Origin: Actinomycetota bacterium
GTDB lineage: Bacteria > Actinomycetota > Acidimicrobiia > Acidimicrobiales > Iamiaceae
Length of the DNA stretch: 35,498 nt
Direction of reading: 5' to 3'
NCBI GenBank assembly: GCA_963169755.1
Contig: CAUJFC010000065.1
Span: 1 to 35,498 of the forward strand
In this document: positions 18,831-28,116 of the stretch, in pieces
How positions within the stretch are numbered: the first letter of the stretch is position 1
Layout: each line of letters begins with the position of its first letter
Translations under genes and position numbers: made by a program
Notes under the pieces: generated by a model
What the model was told of the DNA's origin: nothing
Databases searched by the model: none
The model's input: only the letters and a program-made list of their open reading frames with translations

Positions 18831-19268
18831 ATGCCTGCCATTCCCGAGCCGTTCTTCAAGGCCATGAACGCCACCCACCGGTTTCTGATCGCTGTCAGTG
18901 GTGGACGGATCGGGCGTCGGTTCGGGGGAATGCCGGTGCTCGAGTTGACCACCGTTGGCCGGCGCAGCGGCCAGCACCGCACGGTCATGCTCACCGCCCC
19001 GGTGGTCGAGGGCGACGACGTGATCATCGTGGCCTCCAAGGGCGGCAACCCGGGCCACCCCGCCTGGTATTTGAACCTGCGCGACAACCCGCAGGTGGAG
19101 ATACTCATGGGCGGAGTCCGCCGGACCATGACCGCCCGCACCGTCAGCGACGAGGAGAAGGCCACTCTGTGGCCGGCCATCACCCGTTCGTACCGGGGCT
19201 ATCAGGGGTATCAGAACCGGACCGACCGGGATATTCCCGTGGTTCGACTGTCTCCTGCCGCTCTCTGA
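18831..19268 (+). CDS. Deazaflavin (F420)-dependent nitroreductase/DDN-family protein
   Basis: 'VLELTTVGRRSGQHRTVMLTAPVVEGDDVIIVASKGGNPGHPAWYLNLRDNPQVEI' hallmark. Confidence 0.9.
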   Translation: MPAIPEPFFKAMNATHRFLIAVSGGRIGRRFGGMPVLELTTVGRRSGQHRTVMLTAPVVEGDDVIIVASKGGNPGHPAWYLNLRDNPQVEILMGGVRRTMTARTVSDEEKATLWPAITRSYRGYQGYQNRTDRDIPVVRLSPAAL

Positions 19269-19332
19269 GCACCTCCGGGGCACCCGGCACGGCCTGGGAC
19301 TTTCGACTCGGACCGCAGGTGAACTGTGGCAC

Positions 19333-19356
19333 CTTTGCGTACTTTTGCAAGCAAAG
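19333..19356. promoter_or_regulatory. Inverted repeat bracketing a -10-like TACTTT
   Basis: CTTTGC-N12-GCAAAG with TACTTT at 19340-19345, upstream of cNMP-binding gene. Confidence 0.4.
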
Positions 19357-19400
19357 TGGGGCAATGTGGAGGGTGAGTTTCCAGCGCTGGGAGGCGAATC

Positions 19401-19826
19401 ATGTCCGAACCCGACGATCTCCGTGACCTGACCCTGTTCACCGACTGCACCGATGTGCAGCTCCAGGTCGCCGGAAAACTCCTGACCCCCATCGACGCAT
19501 CGCCCGGTCGGGTGCTGATGGTGCAGGGCGGCACGGCCCAGCAGTTCGTGGTGGTGGAGACCGGCGAGGTGGAGGTGGTCCACCACCAGCCTGACGGCGC
19601 CGACCACGTGGTCACGCTGGGCGCCAACTCCTGGGTGGGAGAGGTCGGGCTGCTCGACCACGTGCCCTGTACCGCCACCGTGCGCACCCCCGCCGGGGCC
19701 CGGGTCCACGTGGCAGGGGCCGCTGAGTTCCGCCAACTCATCGAACTGGAGCCCGTGGCTCGCCAACTGCGATTCTCGGCCAACCAACGGCTGGCCGAGA
19801 ATCAGTTGGCCGACGCCTCTGCCTGA
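19401..19826 (+). CDS. Cyclic nucleotide-binding domain protein (no HTH)
   Basis: 'QQFVVVETGEVEVVHHQPDGADHVVTLGANSWVGEVGLLDHVPCTATVRT'; GGAGG 6 nt before ATG. Confidence 0.85.
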   Translation: MSEPDDLRDLTLFTDCTDVQLQVAGKLLTPIDASPGRVLMVQGGTAQQFVVVETGEVEVVHHQPDGADHVVTLGANSWVGEVGLLDHVPCTATVRTPAGARVHVAGAAEFRQLIELEPVARQLRFSANQRLAENQLADASA

Positions 19827-19892
19827 CGTCGCCTGGTCCCTCTCCCTTCACCAACCCCCACGAGCGAGGGCACAGGTTGCCAGCCCGGTCGA

Positions 19893-20621
19893 TCAGCGAA
19901 GATCGCCCCGCTTCGACCGGCGGTCCGCTTCGGCGGGCTTGTTCCCTTTGAACACGTTGTGGCTGTCCACTGGGGCCGCCATCCGCACATCGCTACGGAG
20001 CTCACAGACGGCTGACCCCAGGGAGCCGAAGGCCAGACCCGCTCCCTCGGCGTCAGGCTGCCAGGCCTGTACCGACCCAGCGGCGTAGCCGAATGACGTG
20101 GCCTCGTCGTAGGCATCGAGTCCGGCAGACAGATACACGAACGTCCAACCGGCGCTCTCGCGCTCACCCACCATCTCACGGATGTCGGAGCGGGTGAACT
20201 CGCGGCTGGCGTTCTCGAGGCCGTCGGTGATGGTCACCACCACCACTCGGTGCGCTTGGTCGCCGTCGGGCACAGCCTGGCGGGCCTTGGCGATCAGGTG
20301 GGCGGTGGCATCCAGCAGCGGGGTACCGCCCCGGGGCTGGAAGCGGGCCCAGTCGAGCGGCTTCACGTTGCGGATCGGTTGATCCCACGCCACCACCTCA
20401 GCAATGTCAGCAGTGTCGAACTGAACCAGGCTGAATCGGGCATCCTCGCCGCTGACCTGCTGGCCGGCCACGAAAGCGTTGAAGCCTCCGATCACTTCTG
20501 AGCGGATCGACTCCATCGAGCCGGAACGGTCCAGCAACACGAACAGATGGACGGTGGGGGCCGCTACCTCATCCTGGTTGGGACGAGAGGTGGAGCGGGT
20601 GGTCTCTTTCTTGGTAGTCAT
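19893..20621 (-). CDS. von Willebrand factor type A domain protein
   Basis: MIDAS 'FVLLDRSGSMESI', 'PRGGTPLLDATAHLI', 'VVVTITDGLENASREF'. Confidence 0.9.
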   Translation of the reverse strand: MTTKKETTRSTSRPNQDEVAAPTVHLFVLLDRSGSMESIRSEVIGGFNAFVAGQQVSGEDARFSLVQFDTADIAEVVAWDQPIRNVKPLDWARFQPRGGTPLLDATAHLIAKARQAVPDGDQAHRVVVVTITDGLENASREFTRSDIREMVGERESAGWTFVYLSAGLDAYDEATSFGYAAGSVQAWQPDAEGAGLAFGSLGSAVCELRSDVRMAAPVDSHNVFKGNKPAEADRRSKRGDLR

Positions 20622-20709
20622 GCCCCTTCGACGGTGACTACTCCGGTTGTCAGGGGTGGGAACCAGAAATTTTCGATGGCACTGAACATTTTGGGCCTAC
20701 GTTGAGCCG

Positions 20710-21453
20710 GTGGAGGAGAAGTCGATCGCCTCGGAGCGGCTCTTCGAACTCGAGCAGTTCTGCCTCGGCCCCGCAGGCCGGGCCGCCGCGCGTGCCGACC
20801 TGACCCGATACGGCCTACCAGCCGACGCCGATCACGTGGACGACATCTGCCAGCAGGTCCTGGTCGGGATCTGGGCCCGGCTCTCGACCGCTCGGGACGA
20901 CGAGCCCTCAGAGGATCACCTCACCAACGTGGCCGCCTACGCCCGCCGATCCATCCGCAACGCCGTGGTCGATCTGCTGAGGGGCCGCAGTGGGCGTGAG
21001 AGGCTGGCCCTCGGCAACCGGGCCGGCGGCGCCGAGGCGGACTATCCGACCGAGGACGGGGGAAGCGGCCTCCCCGACGATCGGGACCCCGAGGCGTGGA
21101 CCGATGCAACCAGCGACCGGCGCGTGGCCGATGAGTTGCGATGGGCGATCCAGTCGGCATCTACCTGTATGCCCGATCGCGATGGCTGGCTGGTGTCGGC
21201 CACCCTTGCCCTGACCCATCTGGCCGATCACCCCGATCTGGAACCACCAGATGGTGCCCCTCTGCCGGACCCACGTTCACCGGCGGCCGGTCACGCCAGT
21301 CGTTGGGTAGCTCTCTTCTACGCCGGCCGGCTCGACTGCTTCGACAGGCCCGAGACCGGAGCAGTGCGTGAACGGCGTTCTCGGGCCCTGAAGCGGGTGG
21401 AACGAATGTTCCTCGATGGCCTCTCCCGCTCCGGGGAAGGAGGGGTCCGATGA
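20710..21453 (+). CDS. ECF sigma-factor-like protein with atypical C-terminal half
   Basis: Region 2-like 'ADHVDDICQQVLVGIWARL...HLTNVAAYARRSIRNAVVDLLRGR'; C-terminal 'ETGAVRERRSRALKRVERMFLDGL' resembles end of region 4; GTG 20710. Confidence 0.65.
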   Translation: MEEKSIASERLFELEQFCLGPAGRAAARADLTRYGLPADADHVDDICQQVLVGIWARLSTARDDEPSEDHLTNVAAYARRSIRNAVVDLLRGRSGRERLALGNRAGGAEADYPTEDGGSGLPDDRDPEAWTDATSDRRVADELRWAIQSASTCMPDRDGWLVSATLALTHLADHPDLEPPDGAPLPDPRSPAAGHASRWVALFYAGRLDCFDRPETGAVRERRSRALKRVERMFLDGLSRSGEGGVR

Positions 21454-22763
21454 ACGCGACGCTGGAGATCCACTTGGCCGACGGGCTGGTCGTGATCTCA
21501 ACCGGTCGACCACCGGGTCCGGCGGGCGTCAGCGCCCTCTGGCTGAGTGACGGAGCCGTCGAGTTGCTCGTCGACACCGCCGAGCCCCACCGACTGGTGT
21601 CTGTGACCACCGACCTCGGGGACCTGGATCGTAGCGAGCCATCCCTCCACTCGCTGTTCGGTCCGATGGTCACCGACTCGATCGCCGCCTGGGCGGCCAC
21701 CGCGTCCGACGGAGCGCCACCGGCGAGTGTCGGGACCCACGACCCGACCCTCACGGTGATCGGCCCGATGTCGCGGCTGGGGAGGTTGGCGGTGGGACTC
21801 GACGAAGTATCCAGCGAGGATCCGAACCCACTGGTCGAGGCCCTGGCCATGGTCGACCTCGGATGCGACATCATCAACCTGGTCGGCGACCTACGGGTGG
21901 ATCCCGCGGGACAAGCCCTGGTCGAAACAGGCCTGGACCGCTTGGAACACCTCCGGGATGAGGATCGGGAGCCCCCGGGGGGCCGCCTCTGGCAGCAGAT
22001 CCTCAGGCGACGGCCAGGCTGGATCGAGACCATCTCGGATCGCCGCCCTGACCTGAGTGACCGGTTCTCGTCCCTGTGGGATCGGATCCTGGCACCCTAC
22101 GGTGAGACCGACAGGCGCCAGACCACCGTCGATGATCTGACCATGGTCGACCATGCGCGTTTGCTGATGATGCCAGCGGCCGCACCGATGGCCGCGGCTG
22201 AGATGGCCGCGGCTGAGATCGCCGACGCGGCCGAGGCATCAGCCGCCGCCCCTCGGACCCCTCAACTCGAAGTGCTGTTCCCACCGGGGGTGAGCGGGCG
22301 GAAAGTCTCGGCAACTCTCGAACGCCACCATCTGGTGACTCACCTTGGTGGGCTGCCAGATGGCTCCTGGTGGCTGCGGGCCTTCCGGGTCGATGCCACC
22401 GGCGGTCCGCCTCGTCTCCTGGCGGTGGCACCGTTGGTTGGGGACACCTGGGGTCACTCGGGCATCGCTCTGGTGGGTCCCGACGTCAACTCGGCTGATC
22501 TGCTGGTGGACGTCAGTCGCCACCCGGCCGAGCCGTGGACGTCCACAGCCACTCGGGCCAGTACCGAGGCGGTGATTCTCGGTCGACGGGCCGCCCGCAC
22601 CAGCCGAGCCGGAGCCCGGAGCACCGAGAGCTGGGAGGAGTGTGCCCGGGCCTGGACCGACGCCGGAGATCCACAGCGGGCCCTACAGGCTCAATCGTTC
22701 GCTGACCGGCCGCCGTTTCCCATCTGGGCCGACACCGATCCGCTACTCACCGACCTGGCCTGA
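21450..22763 (+). CDS. Orphan hypothetical protein (437 aa), translationally coupled to ECF-like gene
   Basis: ATGA overlap with upstream ORF, GGAGG-type SD; no family recognised. Confidence 0.75.
   Translation: MNATLEIHLADGLVVISTGRPPGPAGVSALWLSDGAVELLVDTAEPHRLVSVTTDLGDLDRSEPSLHSLFGPMVTDSIAAWAATASDGAPPASVGTHDPTLTVIGPMSRLGRLAVGLDEVSSEDPNPLVEALAMVDLGCDIINLVGDLRVDPAGQALVETGLDRLEHLRDEDREPPGGRLWQQILRRRPGWIETISDRRPDLSDRFSSLWDRILAPYGETDRRQTTVDDLTMVDHARLLMMPAAAPMAAAEMAAAEIADAAEASAAAPRTPQLEVLFPPGVSGRKVSATLERHHLVTHLGGLPDGSWWLRAFRVDATGGPPRLLAVAPLVGDTWGHSGIALVGPDVNSADLLVDVSRHPAEPWTSTATRASTEAVILGRRAARTSRAGARSTESWEECARAWTDAGDPQRALQAQSFADRPPFPIWADTDPLLTDLA
22188..22217 (+). repeat. 15-bp in-frame tandem duplication
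   Basis: atggccgcggctgag x2, followed by a degenerate third unit (MAAAE MAAAE IADAAE). Confidence 0.85.
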
Positions 22764-22827
22764 CCCCCGCCGCGTTCACTCACTGGACCCCGAGTGGACC
22801 GGTACCGCTGGCTCGGTCGGCTCCGGC

Positions 22828-24435
22828 TCAGGCCAGTGTCACCAACTCCAGGAGGTCATCGCTCCAGTGGTCGATGGTGGCGTCGGGCATCAACAGTGCC
22901 CGGTCGGGATCGAGGGCCTCCACGAACTCGGCATCGTGACTGACCACGATGAGGGTGCCCGACCAGTTCGACAACGACTCGGCCACCGCCGTACGCGACC
23001 CCGGGTCGAGGTTGTTGGTGGGTTCGTCCAGCAGCAGCACGTTGTGGCGTCCCCCCACCAGCTGGGCCAAGGCCAGCTTGGTTTTCTCTCCGCCGGACAG
23101 GGTCGAGGCGTCCTGGAAGACCTTGTCTCCTACCAGCCCGAACATCCCCAGCAACCCGCGCAGGTCGCCGTCGCCCAGGTTGGGGGCGGCCTCCCTCATG
23201 TGATCCACCAGCGAGGCGCCCGCCCGGATCCCCTCGTGTTCTTGCGCGTAGTAGCCGACCGACACACCCATGCCCCATTGGAACGAGCCGATCACCGGCT
23301 CGGTGACGCCGGCCAATACCCGCAACAGGCTGGTCTTGCCGGCCCCGTTCAGCCCCATGATCATCATGCGATCACCCCGGCCGACGTCGAAGGTGACGTC
23401 CTCGAACACGTCCAGACCGGGATAGCTGACCGCCAACTCCGACGCCTCCAGCACCGTCCGGGCACAGTGCGGCGGCTCGGGCAATCGGAGCTTGAGAACC
23501 TTGCGGGCCGCGGTGGACTCCGGGGCGTTGGCCTTGAGTCGCTCGATCCGTTTCTCGAGGCTGTGAGCCATGGCGGCCTTGGTGGCCTTGGCCCCGAACC
23601 GGTCGATGATCGTCTGCATCCGGTCGATCTCTTTGGCCTGGAGCGCGATCTGACGGGCCAACCGAGCCTCGTGGGCTTCACGGGCCGAGAGGTACTGCGA
23701 ATAGGTGCCCTTGTACTCGTGCATGGTGCCGGTGGCGGTGTCGCCTCCCCGGTCCAGGTGAATCACCCGGGTGATGGCCTCGTCGAGAAGGTCCAGATCG
23801 TGACTGATCACCACCAAGGCCCCCCGGTAGGAGGCCAGAAAGTCCAGCATCCACACCTTGGCGTCGGCATCGAGGTGGTTGGTGGGTTCATCGAGCAGCA
23901 GCACGTCCGAACCGGCGAACAGAATCCTCACCACCTCGACTCGTCGGCGCTGCCCACCCGACAACGCCCCCAATGGCAGATCGAGCTTGTCATCGGCCAG
24001 TCCGATCCCGGCGGCCAGCCGGCGGACCTCTGACTCGGCCGCGTACCCGCCGTCCATCCGGAATCGTTCGATTGCCCGGGTGTAGCGGTCTATCGCCCGG
24101 GGTGTGGGATCGGCCTCCATGGCGGTCTGGAGCTTGGAGATGCGTTCGAGGGCCTCAGCGAAACCACGACCCGACAACACGTGGTCCAGGGCGGTGACGT
24201 CGTCGGGTACCAGATCCAGCCGCGGGTCCTGGGGCAGATAGCCCAGGCCCCCCTGGTAGGAAACCGATCCCCCTGCCGCCTCGGCCGCCCCTCCGATGAC
24301 CTTGAGCATCGAGGTCTTGCCAGCACCGTTTCGGCCCACCAGGCCGACCTTCTCACCGGGACGAACAGTGAACGAGACGCCGTCGATGAGGGTTACTCCC
24401 CCTACCTCGACCTTGAGCCCGTTCACCTGTAACAC
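22828..24435 (-). CDS. ABC-F family ATP-binding protein
   Basis: Two ABC cassettes: 'GRNGAGKTSMLKVIGG', 'LSGGQRRRVEVVRILF', 'LNGAGKTSLLRVLAG', 'LSGGEKTKLALAQLV'; no TM. Confidence 0.93.
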   Translation of the reverse strand: MLQVNGLKVEVGGVTLIDGVSFTVRPGEKVGLVGRNGAGKTSMLKVIGGAAEAAGGSVSYQGGLGYLPQDPRLDLVPDDVTALDHVLSGRGFAEALERISKLQTAMEADPTPRAIDRYTRAIERFRMDGGYAAESEVRRLAAGIGLADDKLDLPLGALSGGQRRRVEVVRILFAGSDVLLLDEPTNHLDADAKVWMLDFLASYRGALVVISHDLDLLDEAITRVIHLDRGGDTATGTMHEYKGTYSQYLSAREAHEARLARQIALQAKEIDRMQTIIDRFGAKATKAAMAHSLEKRIERLKANAPESTAARKVLKLRLPEPPHCARTVLEASELAVSYPGLDVFEDVTFDVGRGDRMMIMGLNGAGKTSLLRVLAGVTEPVIGSFQWGMGVSVGYYAQEHEGIRAGASLVDHMREAAPNLGDGDLRGLLGMFGLVGDKVFQDASTLSGGEKTKLALAQLVGGRHNVLLLDEPTNNLDPGSRTAVAESLSNWSGTLIVVSHDAEFVEALDPDRALLMPDATIDHWSDDLLELVTLA

Positions 24436-24541
24436 GGCGAACAAGGGTGCCAGACCCAGCCGATCACCCCAGCATCGGGATCTTCACCGACCGAGGCACT
24501 CCAGCGCCTGCCGCCGATCGGTTACGGGGCGGCCCGGCTGC

Positions 24542-24904
24542 TCACCAGGCGGGTTGCTCGCCCTGGAGGAACGTCTGATGAATCGCTTTGGCCAGCGGCG
24601 AGTCGGTCGAGACCCATTCGACTCCGTACACGGCTCTCACCCCGTCGGGGTGCATCTCCACTCGCACCACCCGCACGGTTCCCTCCACCCAGCCGAAGGC
24701 CACCGGCACCAGCGACCCCCGACCGATGCGGTCATTGACCGGGGCCACTATCCCCGCTCCGGTGACCGACACATCCTGGAGCAGCCCCACCTCGGGTTGT
24801 TCCTTGCGAATCCGCTGCTTCCAGGACTGCTGCGGCAGATTCCACCGGATCTCGCTGGAACCGACCGGCTTGCGGTCTCCGAGGCGACGGTTGGGGCGGG
24901 ACAT
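24542..24904 (-). CDS. PilZ-like domain protein
   Basis: 'MSRPNRRLGDRKP' (RxxxR) and 'LQDVSVTGAGIVAP' (DxSxxG) in PilZ order and spacing. Confidence 0.7.
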   Translation of the reverse strand: MSRPNRRLGDRKPVGSSEIRWNLPQQSWKQRIRKEQPEVGLLQDVSVTGAGIVAPVNDRIGRGSLVPVAFGWVEGTVRVVRVEMHPDGVRAVYGVEWVSTDSPLAKAIHQTFLQGEQPAW

Positions 24905-25012
24905 GGGGTTCCATCGGCCGGTAGGCATCGAGTTTGAGGCTTGTGAACCTCCTCCGGTGACCGCACCCAATCGTGGGCACACCCAGGACGAGAACCGTTA
25001 GGTTCCTGCACC

Positions 25013-26020
25013 GTGAGTGCGAGTACGGGGTCGGTACGGGTGGTGTTCTGGAATACCTGGCTGCTCCGTCCTCGCCTGTGGCCCGGCGGCCCGGCGTTTC
25101 CGTTCACAGACCAGATGTTCGCCCCAGACGTGGTCCGACGAGCCCCGCTGGTTGGACAGGCATTGAGCGGAAGATTCGATGTGTGTGCCCTGGCCGAGGT
25201 GTTCGACCCCGCCGAGCAGGACGCCGTCGCCGCTCAGTGGGACGCGGTCGACGTCCACCGGGGACCTGGACCATCCTCACCCCTCAAGCGGGTCGGGAGT
25301 GGGCTGATGACCCTGGTCGATCCACTGGCCCTCGAGGTGACCGCCACCGCCTCCCACCGGTTCGAGCGGGGTGGAGACCTGCGCGACTCCGACACCTACG
25401 CCTCCAAAGGGGTCCTCTTCGTGCGGGTCCGTCTACCGGGAGGACCTGAACTCGACGTGGCCTCGACCCACCTGCTCGCCGGAGGTGACCTCCTCCCCCT
25501 GCCCGGCGCCAACGACCACGTCCGCCACCATCGGGCCCGCATGGCCCAGGTCGCAGAGTTGGTCGAGTTCGTCCGGAGTCATCGCGATCAGCAAAACCCC
25601 CTCCTGCTGGTGGGTGACTTCAATGTGGCTGCTCACGACCCCCACCACCCCGACGGACCCACTGCGTCCCGCCGGGATCTGATGGAGATCCTGGCGGATC
25701 TCGACGTGGTCGACCTGTGGGACCGTGACGGAGTCGGGCCCGGGGCCACATGCAGCTTCAAGTCCCCCAGCGACCTACCCACCGATGCCGCCCTGCCCGA
25801 CTGCGTCGCTGATACCGCGATGGACGGGTCCGACACCACGCCCGGCGAGCGCATCGACTACCTCTGGTACAGCCCACCCTGGCGACGGTCATCGACGTCG
25901 GTGGAGCTGGACCGGCCGCGACGCTGGGCGTTCCCCCACCGTCCGGTCCGGGGTGGACCGGCGGGAAGCCTCTCGGACCACCTCGCCCTGTCAGTGACCG
26001 TCCACCTCAGACACCGATGA
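25013..26020 (+). CDS. Endonuclease/exonuclease/phosphatase family protein
   Basis: 'RVVFWNTWLLRP', 'DVCALAEVFD', 'LLLVGDFNVAAHDP', 'ERIDYLWYS', 'LSDHLALSVTV'. Confidence 0.9.
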   Translation: MSASTGSVRVVFWNTWLLRPRLWPGGPAFPFTDQMFAPDVVRRAPLVGQALSGRFDVCALAEVFDPAEQDAVAAQWDAVDVHRGPGPSSPLKRVGSGLMTLVDPLALEVTATASHRFERGGDLRDSDTYASKGVLFVRVRLPGGPELDVASTHLLAGGDLLPLPGANDHVRHHRARMAQVAELVEFVRSHRDQQNPLLLVGDFNVAAHDPHHPDGPTASRRDLMEILADLDVVDLWDRDGVGPGATCSFKSPSDLPTDAALPDCVADTAMDGSDTTPGERIDYLWYSPPWRRSSTSVELDRPRRWAFPHRPVRGGPAGSLSDHLALSVTVHLRHR

Positions 26021-27156
26021 CCGCACCCACCCCTCGCCCCTTGCCCCCGCTTCCACCTCAGCCGGCTGAGGTCCCCTGGCCCACCCGCCAATGGCCAACG
26101 GCCGGCGCGACCGACCTGGGAGCCGACGCCGATCGCCTCGGTCAGCTTCTCGACGTACTGGTCGACGACCGGCCCCATCCAGTGATGGGCCAGACCTTCG
26201 CCGCGGCCGTGGTCTGCCGGGGACATCTGGTGGAAGAACGCTACGGCTTGAGACCGGTACGAGATCTGCGAGCTCTGGAACCGGATCCGCCGATGGAACG
26301 GCTGACCGAGGCCGACGAGCTTCTGAGCTGGTCGATGGCCAAGAGCATCACGCACCTCGCGGTGGGACTGGCCGTGAGCGACGGGCTGATAGAGGTGAGC
26401 GATCCGGTCCCTGAACCCGCCTGGAGTGATCCCGATGATCCCCGCCACCAGATCACCTGGGACCACCTCCTGTCGATGCGCCCCGGATTGGCCTGGCGCG
26501 AGGAGTACGTCCTGGATCCCGAGAAGCTTCCCGACGTCGTCGAGATGCTGTTCGGCTCCGGAGCCGACGACATGGCGGCCTTCGCCGCCAGCTTCCCGCT
26601 GACCGACCCGCCCGGCTCGTCGGAGGCATACCGCTACTCGTCGGGCACCACCAACGTGGTGGCCGCCAACCTGGCCCGGTGCCTGGGTCTGGAGGGAGAT
26701 GCCACCGGGTTCGACCGTTGGCTCCACCAGCGGTTGCTCGACCCGATCGGCATGGGCGAAACCCGTCTGGAGTTCGACGCCGCCGGAACCTTCGTTGGTT
26801 CCTCCTACGCCCACGCGACGCTCAGAAGCTGGTGTCGGTTCGGTCTGCTGGCCATGCGCGACGGGGTCTGGGACGGAACCCGGCTGCTCCCAGAAGGCTG
26901 GATCGACCATGGCCGCATCCCCCGTTCACCCGACGGACTGGTGCACCACGGCGCTCACTGGTGGTCGTGGAATCAGGACGAACTGCCATTTGGGGCCCAC
27001 GGCTTCGAAGGGCAGCGGGTCATCTGCTTCCCCGCCCGTGACGTGGTGGTGGTCCGGCTCGGCAAGGTGAGCGACACCGAAGAGGCCAGCGACATGCTCA
27101 ACGTTCACCTGAGCGAGATCGCCGCCTGCTTCCCCAGGCTGGACCGGGTCGACTGA
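26017..27156 (+). CDS. Beta-lactamase-family serine hydrolase
   Basis: SxxK 'SWSMAKSITHLAVGLAV', YxN-like 'YRYSSGTTN', 'LHQRLLDPIGMGETRLEFDAAGTFVGSSYAHATLRSWCRFGLLAM'. Confidence 0.92.
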   Translation: MTAPTPRPLPPLPPQPAEVPWPTRQWPTAGATDLGADADRLGQLLDVLVDDRPHPVMGQTFAAAVVCRGHLVEERYGLRPVRDLRALEPDPPMERLTEADELLSWSMAKSITHLAVGLAVSDGLIEVSDPVPEPAWSDPDDPRHQITWDHLLSMRPGLAWREEYVLDPEKLPDVVEMLFGSGADDMAAFAASFPLTDPPGSSEAYRYSSGTTNVVAANLARCLGLEGDATGFDRWLHQRLLDPIGMGETRLEFDAAGTFVGSSYAHATLRSWCRFGLLAMRDGVWDGTRLLPEGWIDHGRIPRSPDGLVHHGAHWWSWNQDELPFGAHGFEGQRVICFPARDVVVVRLGKVSDTEEASDMLNVHLSEIAACFPRLDRVD

Positions 27157-27159
27157 GTG

Positions 27160-27957
27160 TCAGCGGATGGTCCAACCGCCGTCCACCACCAGCGTCTGGC
27201 CGATCACATAGGACGACGCCGCCGACGCCAGGTACAGCAGTGCACCGTCGAGTTCGTGGGCTCGACCCTCGCGACCCAGCGCGGTGTTGGTGACCACGAA
27301 CCGCTCCGATGCCTCGTCACCCCACATGTCGGCGGTCATCTCGCTGGGAAACCATCCGGGGGCGATGGCGTTCACCCGTACGCCGCGGCGGGCCCACTGG
27401 GCACCCAGCTCACGAGTGAGGTTGACCACCCCCGCCTTGGCGGCGCAGTACCCGGCCTGCTTCACCGGGGTACCGGCCACCAGTCCCAGGATCGAGGCGA
27501 TGTTGACGATGCTGCCGCCGCCGCTGGCCACCATGGGCTCGTAAGCGAGCTGACACAGGCGGAACACCGCGTTGAGGTTCACGTCCACCACCCGGGTGAA
27601 ATCGTCGAAGGACTCGCTCTCGGCCGGCCCGATCACCGAGATTCCGGCGTTGTTGACCAATACATCGATTCCTCCACTCCCCACGTCGGTGGCGCGGTCG
27701 ATCAGAGCACGACAAGCGTCACCGTCACTCACATCGCAGACCATCGGCACGCACCGCTCGCCGAGGTCGGCGGCCAGCGACTCGATCCGCTCGAGCCGCC
27801 GGGCCGCCACCACCACCGTGGCCCCGGCGGCATGCAGAACGCGGGCGAACCGGTCACCCAGACCAGCCGATGCCCCGGTCACCACCGCCACCTGACCGTC
27901 GAGACGGAACAGCGAAAGCGGATCGATCACCGCCGAACTCTCAGCCATGTCGAGCAC
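27160..27957 (-). CDS. Short-chain dehydrogenase/reductase (SDR)
   Basis: 'VAVVTGASAGLGDRFARVLHAAGATVVVAAR', 'LVNNAGISV', 'YCAAKAGVVNLTREL'; GTG 27957 preceded by GGAGGT. Confidence 0.95.
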   Translation of the reverse strand: MLDMAESSAVIDPLSLFRLDGQVAVVTGASAGLGDRFARVLHAAGATVVVAARRLERIESLAADLGERCVPMVCDVSDGDACRALIDRATDVGSGGIDVLVNNAGISVIGPAESESFDDFTRVVDVNLNAVFRLCQLAYEPMVASGGGSIVNIASILGLVAGTPVKQAGYCAAKAGVVNLTRELGAQWARRGVRVNAIAPGWFPSEMTADMWGDEASERFVVTNTALGREGRAHELDGALLYLASAASSYVIGQTLVVDGGWTIR

Positions 27958-27987
27958 CGATCACCTCCAGTGGACCGTTTGACGCGG

Positions 27988-28043
27988 CACCGCCCGGTCG
28001 CGGCGCCTTCCCCCTTCGGAGGCTGCCTGCTTACCGGGCGGTG
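27988..28043 (-). other. Structured element in 5' leader of SDR gene (candidate cis-regulatory RNA or terminator)
   Basis: Perfect 11-bp inverted repeat CACCGCCCGGT/ACCGGGCGGTG with 34-nt loop that itself contains CCTCCGAAGGGGG. Confidence 0.45.
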
Positions 28044-28116
28044 TCGTCTGACCAGCGAAAGCGGGTCGTGACGAGGGTCACCATACCGACATAACTGCCA
28101 TCCGTCCAGAGCCGGG

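Noticed and set aside
20659-20703. GGAAC...CGTT as an ECF-type autoregulatory promoter for the ECF-like gene
   Set aside because: Spacer is about 36 nt, far from the usual 16-17 nt.
22642-24033. 463-aa + strand ORF
   Set aside because: Antisense to the ABC-F gene; His/Gln/Gly-rich antisense artefact.
25858-26910. 350-aa - strand ORF
   Set aside because: Antisense to the EEP and serine hydrolase genes.
27999-28032. Resemblance of 'CCTCCGAAGGGGGAA' to pieces of glycine, c-di-GMP-I or cobalamin riboswitches
   Set aside because: Only short local similarity; conserved cores and expected downstream genes are absent.
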